From SIG452 sp045540295 (GTDB lineage Bacteria > Bacillota > Clostridia > UMGS1840): a DNA stretch of 64,000 bases. The position numbers and the translations under genes were made by a program. Shown one piece after another: positions 1 to 8,454 of the stretch (positions are counted from its first letter, which is position 1; each line of letters begins with the position of its first letter). The DNA is taken from assembly GCA_045540295.1 (NCBI GenBank), contig JAZQGY010000015.1, forward strand, positions 27,328-91,327, written 5' to 3'. Under the pieces are notes generated by a model. It saw only the letters and a program-made list of their open reading frames with translations, was not told where the DNA came from and made no database searches.

Positions 1-555
1 GGAAAGCGTGAGAATTTCCTCCGTGGGAACGGGTAACCGATGTTTCTCAAAATATTCTTTCAATTCCTTGGGCGTTAACTCGGGGCAACGAATTTTTACC
101 CCACGGGACAAAATGGTGGGAAGAAGGCTCGCAAGGGAATTGGTCACCAATAAAATCACCGCATACTGAGGCGGTTCTTCAAACACTTTTAAAAGAGCAT
201 TTTGAGCACCCGCCGTCATTTTTTCGGCGTCTTTGATGAGATAAATTTTTTTGTGAAAATGAAACGGTTTTAAATAAATTTCAGTAGTCAATTCCCGAAT
301 CTGATTCACAGAAATCGAACGCTCACCTTCTAAAATATGAATATCCGAGGTGGAGTAAAACTGTTTGCAGGCAGAACAAACCCCGCAGGCCGTACGGTTT
401 TCACAAACAATGGCCTTGGCAAATTCCAGTGCCAGCGTGGTTTTGCCCACACCGTCGATGCCATGAAAAATATATGCATGGCTCAGCTTTCCCGTTTGAA
501 TTGCATTTTGCAATAGCCTTTTGGGAAGGGTTTGCCCGATTACTGCATCAAACAT
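1..555 (-). CDS. holB: DNA polymerase III delta' subunit (partial, C-terminus beyond window)
   Basis: Clamp-loader subunit that helps load the beta clamp in the replisome. Reading the minus strand from the ATG at 553-555 gives 185 codons, still open at base 1. Residues 32-39 read GIDGVGKT (Walker A). A cysteine cluster containing CGVCSAC (zinc-binding module of DnaX/HolB proteins) follows, then a DAEKMTAGAQNALLK segment and an LSRGVKIRC segment matching the sensor-1/SRC region. Delta' usually has a degenerate P-loop; this one looks intact, so a DnaX-like paralogue is possible, but the start MFDAVIGQ and the zinc module fit HolB. Its ribosome site lies in a 77-bp tandem repeat shared with dnaN. 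Confidence 0.88.
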   Translation of the reverse strand, partial: MFDAVIGQTLPKRLLQNAIQTGKLSHAYIFHGIDGVGKTTLALEFAKAIVCENRTACGVCSACKQFYSTSDIHILEGERSISVNQIRELTTEIYLKPFHFHKKIYLIKDAEKMTAGAQNALLKVFEEPPQYAVILLVTNSLASLLPTILSRGVKIRCPELTPKELKEYFEKHRLPVPTEEILTLS

Positions 556-564
556 TATTTTTTA

Positions 565-752
565 ATCCTCGTCTTTCTTAGGATAATCGAAATTCTGATG
601 TGTTCGTCTCTCTTAAAAACGGCTCTTCCAGAAGAATTTTGATCCTCGTCTTTCTTAAGGTAATCGAAATTCTGATGCGTTCGTCTCTCTTAAAAACAGC
701 TCTTCCAAAAGAATTTTGATCCTCGTCTTTCTTAGGATAATCAAAATTCTGA
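565..752 (-). repeat. 77-bp tandem repeat, about 2.5 units, forming the holB leader
   Basis: Near-identical units begin at 565, 642 and 719 (spacing 77 bp). Read on the minus strand each holds CCTAAGAAAGACGAGGAT, which supplies the GAGGA ribosome site of holB in the promoter-distal unit. The same block stands directly before dnaN (14418-14457) and, less exactly, before trpS (20667-20710). A short open frame on the minus strand is only a by-product of the repeat. Confidence 0.85.
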
Positions 753-754
753 AA

Positions 755-808
755 ACACCTCATCCGTCAAAACCTACGGTTTTGCCACCTTCCCCTCAAG
801 GGGAAGGC
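755..808 (-). repeat. Family B repeat, single end
   Basis: ACACCTCATC, then a hairpin around AAAACCTACGGTTTTG, then CTTCCCCTCAAGGGGAAG. One end of the two-ended palindromic family seen in full at 18088-18535; the opposite end is absent here. Confidence 0.75.
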
Positions 809-842
809 GAAAAAGTGTTGCTTTTTTGCGGTCTGTGTGCTT

Positions 843-1331
843 TTACAAGCCGTCCGCAACCTGCGAGAGAATCTCTTTTTCACGACCTCGCATCACAACC
901 TTATCCTCCTCCACCATATGGTCATAACCAAATAAATGGAGTAAGCCGTGAAGGGTTAAATAGCATAATTCCCGCTGGTAGGTGTGACCGTATTCCTCTG
1001 CCTGGGACGCAATTTTCTCATGGGAAAGCATTAAATCCCCCAGCACCACCAAACCGGTCTCGGGATCGTAATCGTATTCTTGCAGCTCTTCTGCCAGAAC
1101 TTCAGGTTCTTGATAAAATAACATGGGAAAAGACAACACATCAGTAGGCTTATCAATGTCTCGTTGCTCACGGTTAATCTGACGGATGGTTTCATTATCC
1201 GTCACCGTGACGGTTAAAAGAACCTCAAATTCGGGATTTATAATGTCCAGACACCGATTTAAAAATGCGGTCAGTTCTTCTTCTTGGGAGAACACGTCCT
1301 CCACTTCGTTATAAAACTCTATTTTATGCAT
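843..1331 (-). CDS. ybeY: Endoribonuclease YbeY (rRNA maturation factor)
   Basis: Metal-dependent single-strand endoribonuclease in 16S rRNA 3'-end maturation and ribosome quality control. The 162-residue product carries the family signature HGLLHLFGYDH near the C-terminus (three zinc-binding histidines) and NREQRDIDKPTDVLSFP upstream, both typical. A longer reading from 1373 is possible, but the ATG at 1329-1331 has an AAGAGG site seven bases upstream and gives the usual length. It starts 11 bases after the degV stop, so the two are probably co-transcribed. Confidence 0.93.
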   Translation of the reverse strand: MHKIEFYNEVEDVFSQEEELTAFLNRCLDIINPEFEVLLTVTVTDNETIRQINREQRDIDKPTDVLSFPMLFYQEPEVLAEELQEYDYDPETGLVVLGDLMLSHEKIASQAEEYGHTYQRELCYLTLHGLLHLFGYDHMVEEDKVVMRGREKEILSQVADGL

Positions 1332-1341
1332 GGTAAACCTC

Positions 1342-2220
1342 TTAGTAAAGCACCTGCTGATTCCGTTTTTCACCTAAATAGCAAATCCCCACAACTTCGG
1401 GACCTGCATTAATCACGATACAGGGGCCAATCAGCACGGTTTCCAACGGTTTTTCCTTGATGGTATCTTTGGCAAGCTTCATAAAATCCTTGCCGTCGTT
1501 CTTCCCGTGAAGCAGGATATATTTCTTGTCGGCTCCCATTCGTTCTGCCCCAATTTTGCAAAGCGTGTCCATAGCTTTGGGAATGCCTCGGACCTTCTGG
1601 CTGGTCACGGAATCTCCACCCGTTAAACACATAATGGGTTTAATCCCCAAAAGCTCTCCCGCAATGGCTGCTGCTCCGCCGATTCTGCCTGATTTTTTTG
1701 CATACTTCAAATCGTAAACGGTGAAGTACACTTCCAGACGGGTAAACCAGTCCTCCAGATAATTTAAAATAATTTCGGCAGGCTTGCCCTCTTTTGCCAT
1801 TTTTGCCGCCGCAATCACTGGGTAACCGTAGCAATAGCTGTAAGAACCTGTATCCACCACGGTAATTTTCATTTTGCAGTCGGGCATGTCGCCGTAAAAC
1901 ATCTGGCGTGCCAGCTGGGCAGAATTATTGGTGGAAGAAGCCTTTCCGTTGATGGTAACGATAATCAGATCGGTCACATCGTCTTTGTATGCCGCTTTAA
2001 TGGCATCTAAAAATTCAAAGGGAGGAATCTGTGCCGTGGTGGGAATTTCATCCCCATCGGGCAGAAGATTATAAAATTCCTCTTTGGTAAAATCGTAGGC
2101 TTCTTTATATTCTTTCTGATTCATGGTAATGGTCATGGGAAGCAACTGAATATCGTATTTTTGCGCAGTTTTTAAGTCGATATCACTTGCGGTGTCCACA
2201 CAAATTCTGATGTTTGCCAT
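1342..2220 (-). CDS. DegV family fatty-acid-binding protein
   Basis: DegV proteins bind fatty acids; several are the FakB partner that presents the acyl chain to the kinase FakA. The 292-residue product opens with the family start IRICVDTASDI, followed by LLPMTITMNQKEY, and carries the GKASSTNNSAQLA and DTGSYSYCYG segments lining the lipid pocket. AAGGAG lies about 10 bases before the ATG, behind its own promoter (2273-2301). ybeY follows after 11 bases. No fakA is in the window, so the FakB role is inference. Confidence 0.9.
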   Translation of the reverse strand: MANIRICVDTASDIDLKTAQKYDIQLLPMTITMNQKEYKEAYDFTKEEFYNLLPDGDEIPTTAQIPPFEFLDAIKAAYKDDVTDLIIVTINGKASSTNNSAQLARQMFYGDMPDCKMKITVVDTGSYSYCYGYPVIAAAKMAKEGKPAEIILNYLEDWFTRLEVYFTVYDLKYAKKSGRIGGAAAIAGELLGIKPIMCLTGGDSVTSQKVRGIPKAMDTLCKIGAERMGADKKYILLHGKNDGKDFMKLAKDTIKEKPLETVLIGPCIVINAGPEVVGICYLGEKRNQQVLY

Positions 2221-2272
2221 GTGCAGTTCTCTCCTTTTAAGAATCGGGATGTTTTATGATAATCCACAGTAT

Positions 2273-2301
2273 ATTATACTATAGATTTTCTAAAATAGCA
2301 A
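2273..2301 (-). promoter_or_regulatory. sigma-A-type promoter for degV-ybeY
   Basis: Minus strand: TTGCTA, 17 bases, TATAAT. Divergent from the ilvE promoter about 60 bp away. Confidence 0.65.
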
Positions 2302-2363
2302 GATGATTTTAAAATTTTTTTGGGCAACCGGGACAAACATTTTCACCTTTTTCAAAAAAATGG

Positions 2364-2392
2364 TTGAATTTTTGGGAAAACTATAGTATAAT
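2364..2392 (+). promoter_or_regulatory. sigma-A-type promoter for ilvE
   Basis: TTGAAT, 17 bases, TATAAT. Its position excludes any coding start before about 2399 and supports the ATG at 2436. Confidence 0.75.
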
Positions 2393-2435
2393 GAAGAGAA
2401 ATCACAGATTTGATATCAGGAAAGGCGTGTTGATT

Positions 2436-3500
2436 ATGGAAATCACAATTACCAGAACCCAAACTCCCAAACAGAAACCCGACCAGTCCAACTTAGGCTT
2501 CGGTAAAATTTTTACCGACCATATGTTTGAAATGGAATATACCGAAGGAATCGGCTGGCACGATGCTAAAATCCTTCCCGTACATAATTTGAGCCTCCAT
2601 CCTGCCTGCATGGTGTTCCACTACGGTCAGGAAATGTTTGAAGGCTTAAAAGCTTACCGCGGAAAAGATGGAAAAGTGCGTCTGTTCCGTCCCGAAATGA
2701 ACGCAAAAAGAACCAACAACACCAATGACCGTCTCTGTATTCCCCACATTCCCGTGGAAGATTTTGTGGAAGCGGTAAAAGCTGTGGTAAAAGTGGATGA
2801 AGACTGGATTCCCACCGCAGACGGTACTTCTTTATACATCCGTCCCTTTATTATTGCAACCGACGAATTTTTAGGGGTTGCACCCTCTAAAACCTACAAA
2901 TTTATGATTATTCTGTCTCCCTCCGGTGCATACTACGCAAGCGGTTTGGCTCCCGTTGGCATCTGGATTGAAGACGAATACGTGCGTGCCGTAAAAGGCG
3001 GTATCGGCTTTGCCAAAACCGGCGGGAACTATGCTGCATCCTTAGCAGCTCAGGTAAAAGCTCACGATGACGGCTATTCCCAGGTATTATGGTTAGACGG
3101 TGTGGAACGAAAATACATTGAAGAAGTTGGCGCAATGAACATCTTCTTTAAAATTGACGGCAAAATTGTGACTCCTGCCTTAAACGGTTCTATTTTACCC
3201 GGTGTTACCCGTGACAGCGTAATCGCACTGTGTAAAAAAATGGGTCTGCCTGTGGAAGAAAGAAAAATCAGCGCAGAAGAACTGATTGCTGCTCAGAAAG
3301 CAGGAAAACTGGAAGAATGTTTCGGTTCCGGTACTGCAGCGGTAATTTCTCCTGTTGGCAAACTCCGTTACCAGAACGATGTAATGATTATCAACAACAA
3401 CGAAATCGGTCCCGTATCCCAGAAATTATACGATACCATCACCGGTATCCAGTGGGGTAAAATTGAAGACGATATGGGATGGACTGTGGAAGTGAAATAA
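2436..3500 (+). CDS. ilvE: Branched-chain amino acid aminotransferase
   Basis: PLP fold-type IV aminotransferase interconverting Leu/Ile/Val and their 2-keto acids with glutamate. The 354-residue product is a BCAT of the long (eukaryote/Bacillus-like) class. It has EMFEGLKAYRG, the Schiff-base lysine in GFAKTGGNYAAS, EEVGAMNIFF, and the C-terminal GSGTAAVISPVG phosphate-binding loop. The start at 2436 follows AGGAAAGG and lies downstream of the promoter; a longer reading from 2364 would begin inside the promoter. It stands alone, without other ilv genes. Confidence 0.95.
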   Translation: MEITITRTQTPKQKPDQSNLGFGKIFTDHMFEMEYTEGIGWHDAKILPVHNLSLHPACMVFHYGQEMFEGLKAYRGKDGKVRLFRPEMNAKRTNNTNDRLCIPHIPVEDFVEAVKAVVKVDEDWIPTADGTSLYIRPFIIATDEFLGVAPSKTYKFMIILSPSGAYYASGLAPVGIWIEDEYVRAVKGGIGFAKTGGNYAASLAAQVKAHDDGYSQVLWLDGVERKYIEEVGAMNIFFKIDGKIVTPALNGSILPGVTRDSVIALCKKMGLPVEERKISAEELIAAQKAGKLEECFGSGTAAVISPVGKLRYQNDVMIINNNEIGPVSQKLYDTITGIQWGKIEDDMGWTVEVK

Positions 3501-3599
3501 GTCCGGGCGGTTCCCTTAAGATACCAAAAAGCACAGGCACCAAAAAAATTCTGTGTTTTCCGATACCAAAAGAACCAAAAAAATCAGGAGTGTAGAGTT

Positions 3600-4160
3600 A
3601 TGCAGGTAAACGGCTTTAAAAAATCCATGTTCGGCGGCCTTAAAAAAGAGGAAGTGCTTTCCTATTTGGAGCAGATGTCCCGTGATGTGGAAGCAAAAAT
3701 CCGCAATAAGGATGACGATATTCGTGAGCTGAAAAAGGAAGTTTCCGATAAAACAAACACCATTTCGGAATTAAAACAGCAGCTGGAAGATCAGAGGGCG
3801 TCCTACGAAGAAAAACTTGCCAACGAGCAAAAGGAAGCTGCCCAAAATTTGGAGCGCCTTCGTGAAGAATTCCGTAAGGAAAAAGAAGAAATGCAGGAAA
3901 AATTAAGCGACCTGAAGGCTCAGTTTACCTTGGAAAAGGAAAAAATCGGCCGTGCTTTGGTCACCGCAGAGGAAGCGGCAAACAAAATTCTTGCCGATGC
4001 AGGCAAAGAAGCCGACGAAATGATTGCCGAAGCCAAACGGAAAGTAGATGTGGAAAAAGAGCGCTACAAAAAACAAAAGGCAGATGTGACCGATTTTACC
4101 TATGATATTAAGAAGTTAATGGAAAAATTATCATCCGACTTAAAAGAACGTTTGGAATAA
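3600..4160 (+). CDS. DivIVA-domain coiled-coil protein
   Basis: The 186-residue product starts with a DivIVA-like N-terminus (FKKSMFGGLKKEEVLSYLEQM). A long, highly charged coiled coil covers roughly residues 25-170, and there is no membrane segment. Such proteins bind curved membrane at poles and septa or organise division and cell-wall factors. GGAG precedes the ATG by about 10 bases. The residue 115-160 segment (EEAANKILADAGKEADEMIAEAKRK) resembles the DivIVA/ATP-synthase-b type helix. The exact partner cannot be told; it is monocistronic, with a terminator at 4295-4330. Confidence 0.75.
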   Translation: MQVNGFKKSMFGGLKKEEVLSYLEQMSRDVEAKIRNKDDDIRELKKEVSDKTNTISELKQQLEDQRASYEEKLANEQKEAAQNLERLREEFRKEKEEMQEKLSDLKAQFTLEKEKIGRALVTAEEAANKILADAGKEADEMIAEAKRKVDVEKERYKKQKADVTDFTYDIKKLMEKLSSDLKERLE

Positions 4161-4170
4161 TCGTTCTCTT

Positions 4171-4280
4171 GCGGCTTGACAAAAGGCGCAGAACCGTTAA
4201 ACCTCATCACTCGGTAGGCCTTCGGATGACCCCTGTGGGTTCGGTTTTCCAATTCTGCATCCTTTTCTCTGCACCTTACA
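4171..4280 (+). repeat. Family A palindromic 3'-UTR element, copy 1
   Basis: Begins 10 bases after the preceding stop, sense orientation. Outer pairing AAAAGG with CCTTTT, middle pairing CAGAA/AAACC with GGTTT/TTCTG, internal hairpin ACCCCTGTGGGT. The outer pair differs from the usual AAATGG/CCATTT by a matched change on both sides. Confidence 0.8.
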
Positions 4281-4294
4281 TTTTTGTATGATAT

Positions 4295-4330
4295 AGAAGG
4301 CATGGGATTTCCTATGCCTTTTCTTTTTTA
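4295..4330 (+). terminator. Intrinsic terminator after the DivIVA-like gene
   Basis: Hairpin AAGGCATGGG / CCTATGCCTT followed by TTCTTTTTT. A second hairpin-prone T-rich stretch (4340-4372, TTTCTTTG/CAAAGAAA) separates it from gpsA. Confidence 0.8.
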
Positions 4331-4381
4331 GATAGATGTTCTTTTTCTTTGTTGCCAAAGAAAAGAATTTTTTAAAAATTC

Positions 4382-4410
4382 TTGCAAAATCGGTTTCGCT
4401 GTGTTATACT
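4382..4410 (+). promoter_or_regulatory. sigma-A-type promoter for gpsA
   Basis: TTGCAA, 17 bases, TATACT. It overlaps an in-frame upstream extension of gpsA and so rules out the longer start. Confidence 0.7.
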
Positions 4411-4435
4411 GATAGTTGGAAAGGTGTTGATTGTT

Positions 4436-5434
4436 GTGAGTCGTATCGCAATTTTAGGCTCCGGCAGTTGGGGCTGTGCCCTTGCACATACATTATCCGG
4501 ACGTAATGATGTAATCATCTGGTCTTTTTTCCCGGCGGAAACTGAAGAATTAACCCGTTATCGGGAAAACAGAAAGTTTTTGCCCGGTGTGATATTAGAA
4601 GAACCGATTTCTTTTACAAATGATATCAAAGAAGCAGTGGCAGACGCGGATTTTATCGTGTTTGCAGTGCCGTCTTTTGCGATTCGTTCCACGGCGAAAA
4701 CCGTGGCTCCCTTATTCCAACCCGAAAAGCAGATCGCTGTTTGTGTTGCAAAGGGGCTGGAGGAGGATACCCTTTTTACCTTATCAGAAGTAATTACCGA
4801 TGAATTACCCAAAGGCAGCCATGTTTGTGCTTTATCGGGACCTACTCACGCAGAAGAAGTGGGGCGGGATCTTCCCACCACCATTGTGGCGGCTTGTCCC
4901 CAAGAAGAGGTATCGTTGGCTGTGCAATATGCCTTTATGAATGAAAAATTCCGTGTGTATACCTCCACCGACAGTAAGGGTGTGGAGCTTGGCGGCACGG
5001 TAAAAAATATCATTGCCCTTTGCGCCGGCATTTCCGACGGTTGCGGTTTTGGTGACAATGCCAAAGCGGCGCTGATGACCCGCGGAATGTATGAAATCGC
5101 CAAATTGGGTGTGGCAATGGGCGGCAAAGTGGAAACCTTTTACGGGCTGTCCGGTATGGGTGATTTAATTGTTACCTGCACCAGTATGCATTCCAGAAAC
5201 CGCCGTTGCGGGATGTTAATCGGTCAGGGAATGAGTCCCAAAAACGCTATGGACGAAGTGAATATGGTAGTGGAAGGCATCAAATGCTTAAAAGCCGTGT
5301 ATAAAGCCTCCCAGAAGTTCAAGGTTTCTATGCCGATTATCAGCGAAGCTTATCAGATTGTATACGAAGGGAAAAATCCCAAGGAATCCGCCATCGGGTT
5401 AATGAACCGTGATAAAAAGGCGGAACGCTCCTAA
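4436..5434 (+). CDS. gpsA: Glycerol-3-phosphate dehydrogenase [NAD(P)+]
   Basis: Cytosolic enzyme reducing dihydroxyacetone phosphate to sn-glycerol-3-phosphate for phospholipid synthesis. The 332-residue product has the Rossmann loop ILGSGSWG at the N-terminus, FAVPS and CVAKGLE strands, the LSGPTHAEEV segment, the catalytic lysine in GGTVKNIIALCAGI, and the C-terminal GLSGMGDLIVTC. The GTG at 4436 is chosen because GGAAAGG lies about 11 bases upstream and longer readings run into the promoter. corA follows after 43 bases without an obvious terminator, so read-through is possible. Confidence 0.95.
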   Translation: MSRIAILGSGSWGCALAHTLSGRNDVIIWSFFPAETEELTRYRENRKFLPGVILEEPISFTNDIKEAVADADFIVFAVPSFAIRSTAKTVAPLFQPEKQIAVCVAKGLEEDTLFTLSEVITDELPKGSHVCALSGPTHAEEVGRDLPTTIVAACPQEEVSLAVQYAFMNEKFRVYTSTDSKGVELGGTVKNIIALCAGISDGCGFGDNAKAALMTRGMYEIAKLGVAMGGKVETFYGLSGMGDLIVTCTSMHSRNRRCGMLIGQGMSPKNAMDEVNMVVEGIKCLKAVYKASQKFKVSMPIISEAYQIVYEGKNPKESAIGLMNRDKKAERS

Positions 5435-5477
5435 AAATATCCAAGAAAGAACGGTGTAACCGTGCGGGGTGATCGAA

Positions 5478-6419
5478 ATGTACAGCATTTATAAATCCTT
5501 TGACGGAAAAATTCAGCAGATTTCAGCACTTGAAAAGGACTGCTGGATTAATTTCGTTGATCCTGACGATAAGGACACCCGTTTTCTGACCCAGGAACTT
5601 GGCATTGACCCTGATTTTATTCGTTCCTCCTTGGACGAAGAAGAAATGTCACGTGTTGAAACCGACGATAACGGCACCACCTTAATCATCGTGGATATCC
5701 CTGCTCCCGAAAAAGAGGAGCACGTAGGGAACACCATTTTGTTTGAAACGCTGCCTTTATCCATTATTTTACACAAAGATTATATCATCACCATTTGCAA
5801 CGATGAAACCGCAATTTTAAAAGCGTTTACCGATGGCGTAGTCAAACAGGTACATACTTATATGAAGACCCGTTTCATCCTGCAGATTTTATACCGTGTG
5901 GCAAGTAAATACCTGTTTTACTTAAAACAGATTGATAAAATTTCAAGCTATGTGGAACGGCAGTTGCACCGTTCCATGAAGAATAAAGAGTTAATTCAGT
6001 TATTGGATTTGGAAAAATCTCTGGTATTCTTCTCCACCTCCCTGAAGGCAAACGAAATCACCATGCAGAAAATCCGTCGGGGAAAATTTATCCGTTTGTA
6101 TGAAGAAGACGAAGACCTTTTGGAAGATGTGTTAATTGAAACCAACCAGGCAATTGAAATGGCAAGTATTCATTCCAACATTTTGTCGGGAATGATGGAT
6201 GCTTTTGCTTCGGTTATTTCCAACAACTTAAACATTGTAATGAAGGTGCTGGCATCCGTCACCATCCTGATGGCGATTCCAAACATCGTTACCTCTTTTT
6301 ACGGTATGAACATCCAAGGCGGTATTCCCCTGGACCAGTTCTGGTGGTTCCCTCTGGTAATTTCCGTGGTTGCCATCTGTGCGGCTGCGTGGATTTTAAT
6401 TAAAAAAGATATGCTCTAG
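5478..6419 (+). CDS. CorA family divalent cation transporter
   Basis: Membrane channel for Mg2+ or related cations, acting as a pentamer. The 313-residue product has a soluble alpha/beta N-domain, a long helix, and two C-terminal membrane segments (about 255-275 and 290-308) separated by the family signature YGMN within FYGMNIQGG. The C-terminus IKKDML is short and basic. A GTG at 5469 is in frame, but GGGG eight bases before the ATG at 5478 favours the latter. The substrate (Mg2+, Co2+, Zn2+) cannot be told from sequence. Confidence 0.9.
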   Translation: MYSIYKSFDGKIQQISALEKDCWINFVDPDDKDTRFLTQELGIDPDFIRSSLDEEEMSRVETDDNGTTLIIVDIPAPEKEEHVGNTILFETLPLSIILHKDYIITICNDETAILKAFTDGVVKQVHTYMKTRFILQILYRVASKYLFYLKQIDKISSYVERQLHRSMKNKELIQLLDLEKSLVFFSTSLKANEITMQKIRRGKFIRLYEEDEDLLEDVLIETNQAIEMASIHSNILSGMMDAFASVISNNLNIVMKVLASVTILMAIPNIVTSFYGMNIQGGIPLDQFWWFPLVISVVAICAAAWILIKKDML

Positions 6420-6477
6420 GTCGTAATCCTTCATTCTATCGGCTCCATTCGTACGGTAAAAATCGAAAAAACCATCC

Positions 6478-6503
6478 AAAACCCTTGATTTTCAAGGGTT
6501 TTT
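6478..6503 (+). terminator. Intrinsic terminator after corA
   Basis: ACCCTTG ATTTT CAAGGGT followed by TTTT. Confidence 0.8.
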
Positions 6504-6558
6504 GCATAAACAGAAAAATCACGAAAAATTTACTGAAAAAAGGAATTTTTTTACAAAA

Positions 6559-7863
6559 ATGAAAACTTTTCGCATCGTCACCTTAGGGTGCAAGGTAAAT
6601 CAGTATGAATCAGAAGCTTTGGCACAGCAATTCCAACAAGCGGGCTACCGTCCTGCCAAAAAGGGAGAGGCTGCGTCTGTTTCCGTTGTAAATACCTGCT
6701 CGGTAACCAATATGAGTGACCGAAAATCCCGAAAGCTGATTCGCCAATGCACAAAGGACAGCGACTTTGTTGCCGTTTGCGGCTGCTATGCCCAGGCAAA
6801 ACCGGAGGAAGCTGCCCAAATCGAAGGTGTAGACTTGGTTATCGGAAACGGGGATAAACACCGTCTCTTCAGCAAAATCGAAGCAAAACTGCTATCAAAG
6901 GAAATGGAAAAAATTTTCATTTCTGATTTAACGGCAGAAACTTCTTTTGATAAAGAACCTATCACGAACTATCGGGAAAAAACAAGAGCCATTTTAAAAA
7001 TTCAGGACGGTTGCAATTCTTTCTGCTCTTATTGTATCATTCCTTATGTGAGAGGTCGGCTAAGAAGCCGAAATCCCTTGGAAATCCTGGAAGAAGCGAA
7101 GGCACTTGCCCAAAACGGATACCAAGAAATTGTGCTGGCAGGGATTCACGTTTGTAAATACGGAGCTGATTCTTCCGGCAATTCTCCCATCCGGGATTTA
7201 ACGGATTTACTGATAGAATTAGAAAAAATTGACGGGATTTGTCGAATCCGTTTAAGCTCAATCGAACCATTTGCATTCCACGAGAAGTTTTTTACCTATT
7301 ATAAAGATTCCAAAAAGCTTTGCCCGTCTTTTCATATCTCGCTACAAAGTGGCTCAGATATCATATTAAAAAAAATGAATCGGCATTACAGTGCAGAATA
7401 CTATCAAAAAACTGTGGAAACTTTGCGGAAAATCAAGCCGGAAACCACGGTGACCACCGATGTAATTGTGGGATTCCCCGGGGAAGGGGAAGAAGAATTT
7501 CAGGAAACTCTTACCCTGATCAAAAAAGTGGGCTTTTTAAAAGTGCATACTTTTCCGTATTCCAGACGCTCCGGCACCGTGGCTGATGCCATGCCGGACC
7601 AGATTCCCCAAAATATCAAGGAGATTCGCAGCAAAGTGGTGTTAGAGCTGTCGAATCAGCAAGAGAAAGCAGTCTTAACAAACTTTATCGGAAAACCCTT
7701 ATTGGTTCTGGCAGAGGAAGAAAAACAGGGCGGTATGTACGGACTCAGCGAAAATCACCTTCCTGTGATTCTGGAAGGTGAAGGAATTTTAGAAAACCGC
7801 ATTTACCAAGTAACTCCCAACCGCACGGACGGAATGTTTCTTTATGCAAAAGTTTCCCAATAA
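6559..7863 (+). CDS. mtaB: tRNA t6A37 methylthiotransferase MtaB
   Basis: Radical-SAM enzyme converting t6A37 to ms2t6A37 in ANN-decoding tRNAs. The 434-residue product has the UPF0004 domain cysteines (TLGCKVNQYE, NTCSVTN, CGCYAQ) for one 4Fe-4S cluster. The radical-SAM triad CNSFCSYC follows near residue 150, then PYVRGRLRSR, and a C-terminal TRAM-like region. GCKVNQYE marks the MtaB rather than the MiaB branch. A TTG at 6502 would extend it by 19 residues into the preceding terminator; the ATG at 6559 has only a weak AAGGA about 15 bases away, so the start is a little uncertain. Confidence 0.93.
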   Translation: MKTFRIVTLGCKVNQYESEALAQQFQQAGYRPAKKGEAASVSVVNTCSVTNMSDRKSRKLIRQCTKDSDFVAVCGCYAQAKPEEAAQIEGVDLVIGNGDKHRLFSKIEAKLLSKEMEKIFISDLTAETSFDKEPITNYREKTRAILKIQDGCNSFCSYCIIPYVRGRLRSRNPLEILEEAKALAQNGYQEIVLAGIHVCKYGADSSGNSPIRDLTDLLIELEKIDGICRIRLSSIEPFAFHEKFFTYYKDSKKLCPSFHISLQSGSDIILKKMNRHYSAEYYQKTVETLRKIKPETTVTTDVIVGFPGEGEEEFQETLTLIKKVGFLKVHTFPYSRRSGTVADAMPDQIPQNIKEIRSKVVLELSNQQEKAVLTNFIGKPLLVLAEEEKQGGMYGLSENHLPVILEGEGILENRIYQVTPNRTDGMFLYAKVSQ

Positions 7864-7870
7864 CAACATC

Positions 7871-7907
7871 AAAAAAGCACGAAATCCCTTGAGATTTCGT
7901 GCTTTTT
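7871..7907 (+). terminator. Bidirectional terminator after mtaB
   Basis: AAAGCACGAAATC / GATTTCGTGCTTTTT. It also serves the minus-strand gene ending at 7914. Confidence 0.85.
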
Positions 7908-7913
7908 AATATA

Positions 7914-8147
7914 TTATTCCTTTTTACCCAACCGACGGAAACAGCAATCTAAAAAAACTGCCCCCCATACACCCTGACTAACCAATATCACCGAAAGAAT
8001 CAAAAGATACCTGGCAGCCGAAATATTCTGAAAAGCTCCCGCAACCAATATACCAACCAATATCAGAAGAATTGCTGCCCGAAAAAACCATCGGAGTAAA
8101 ACAACACACCGTTTTTCCACGGTTTTTAATGCCTCTCTCATCTTCAT
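7914..8147 (-). CDS. Small two-helix membrane protein, unknown function
   Basis: 77 residues: a charged N-terminus, two hydrophobic segments (about 16-40 and 45-68) and a basic tail (CCFRRLGKKE), probably an integral membrane protein. No family recognised. GAGG lies about six bases before the ATG at 8145-8147, and a shared terminator sits directly downstream; these are the main reasons to believe it is expressed. It is divergent from parA, with a parS-like site in its upstream region. Confidence 0.5.
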   Translation of the reverse strand: MKMREALKTVEKRCVVLLRWFFRAAILLILVGILVAGAFQNISAARYLLILSVILVSQGVWGAVFLDCCFRRLGKKE

Positions 8148-8206
8148 ACAATCCTCATACCTCCCATTATTACTTCATGTATCAGACTTTTCAGGTTCCT
8201 TAAAAA

Positions 8207-8222
8207 TGTTCCACGGGGAACA
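8207..8222. promoter_or_regulatory. parS-like site 1
   Basis: TGTTCCACGGGGAACA, close to the Firmicute parS consensus TGTTTCACGTGAAACA. One of three copies upstream of parA. Confidence 0.75.
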
Positions 8223-8276
8223 ATTTTAAAAGAAAGAACCGTCTTCATAAAAAATTTATTTTTTTATGAAAAACTA

Positions 8277-8305
8277 TAGACTTTTTTGCCGTATTGTGAT
8301 ACAAT
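8277..8305 (+). promoter_or_regulatory. Probable promoter for parA-parB
   Basis: TAGACT, 17 bases, TACAAT, lying between parS-like sites 1 and 2. The -35 box is weak, so the promoter could be sensitive to ParB spreading (inference). Confidence 0.5.
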
Positions 8306-8348
8306 AATCGGTACCCACCTATTTTTTAGATGGAAAATGTGCCGTTTT

Positions 8349-8364
8349 TGTTCCACGGGGAACA
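8349..8364. promoter_or_regulatory. parS-like site 2
   Basis: Identical 16-mer TGTTCCACGGGGAACA, downstream of the putative parA promoter. Confidence 0.75.
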
Positions 8365-8394
8365 ATTTTGGCAGAAATTACATAAAAAGCAGGA

Positions 8395-8410
8395 TGTTCC
8401 ACGGGGAACA
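8395..8410. promoter_or_regulatory. parS-like site 3
   Basis: Third identical copy, 45 bp before the parA start. Confidence 0.75.
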
Positions 8411-8454
8411 TTTGAGATTTTTACATACTGTGTATCACAGGAAAGGGCAAAAAA

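Noticed and set aside
716..1147. Plus-strand open frame of 143 codons
   Set aside because: Antisense to ybeY and a repeat; no ribosome site, no recognisable protein.
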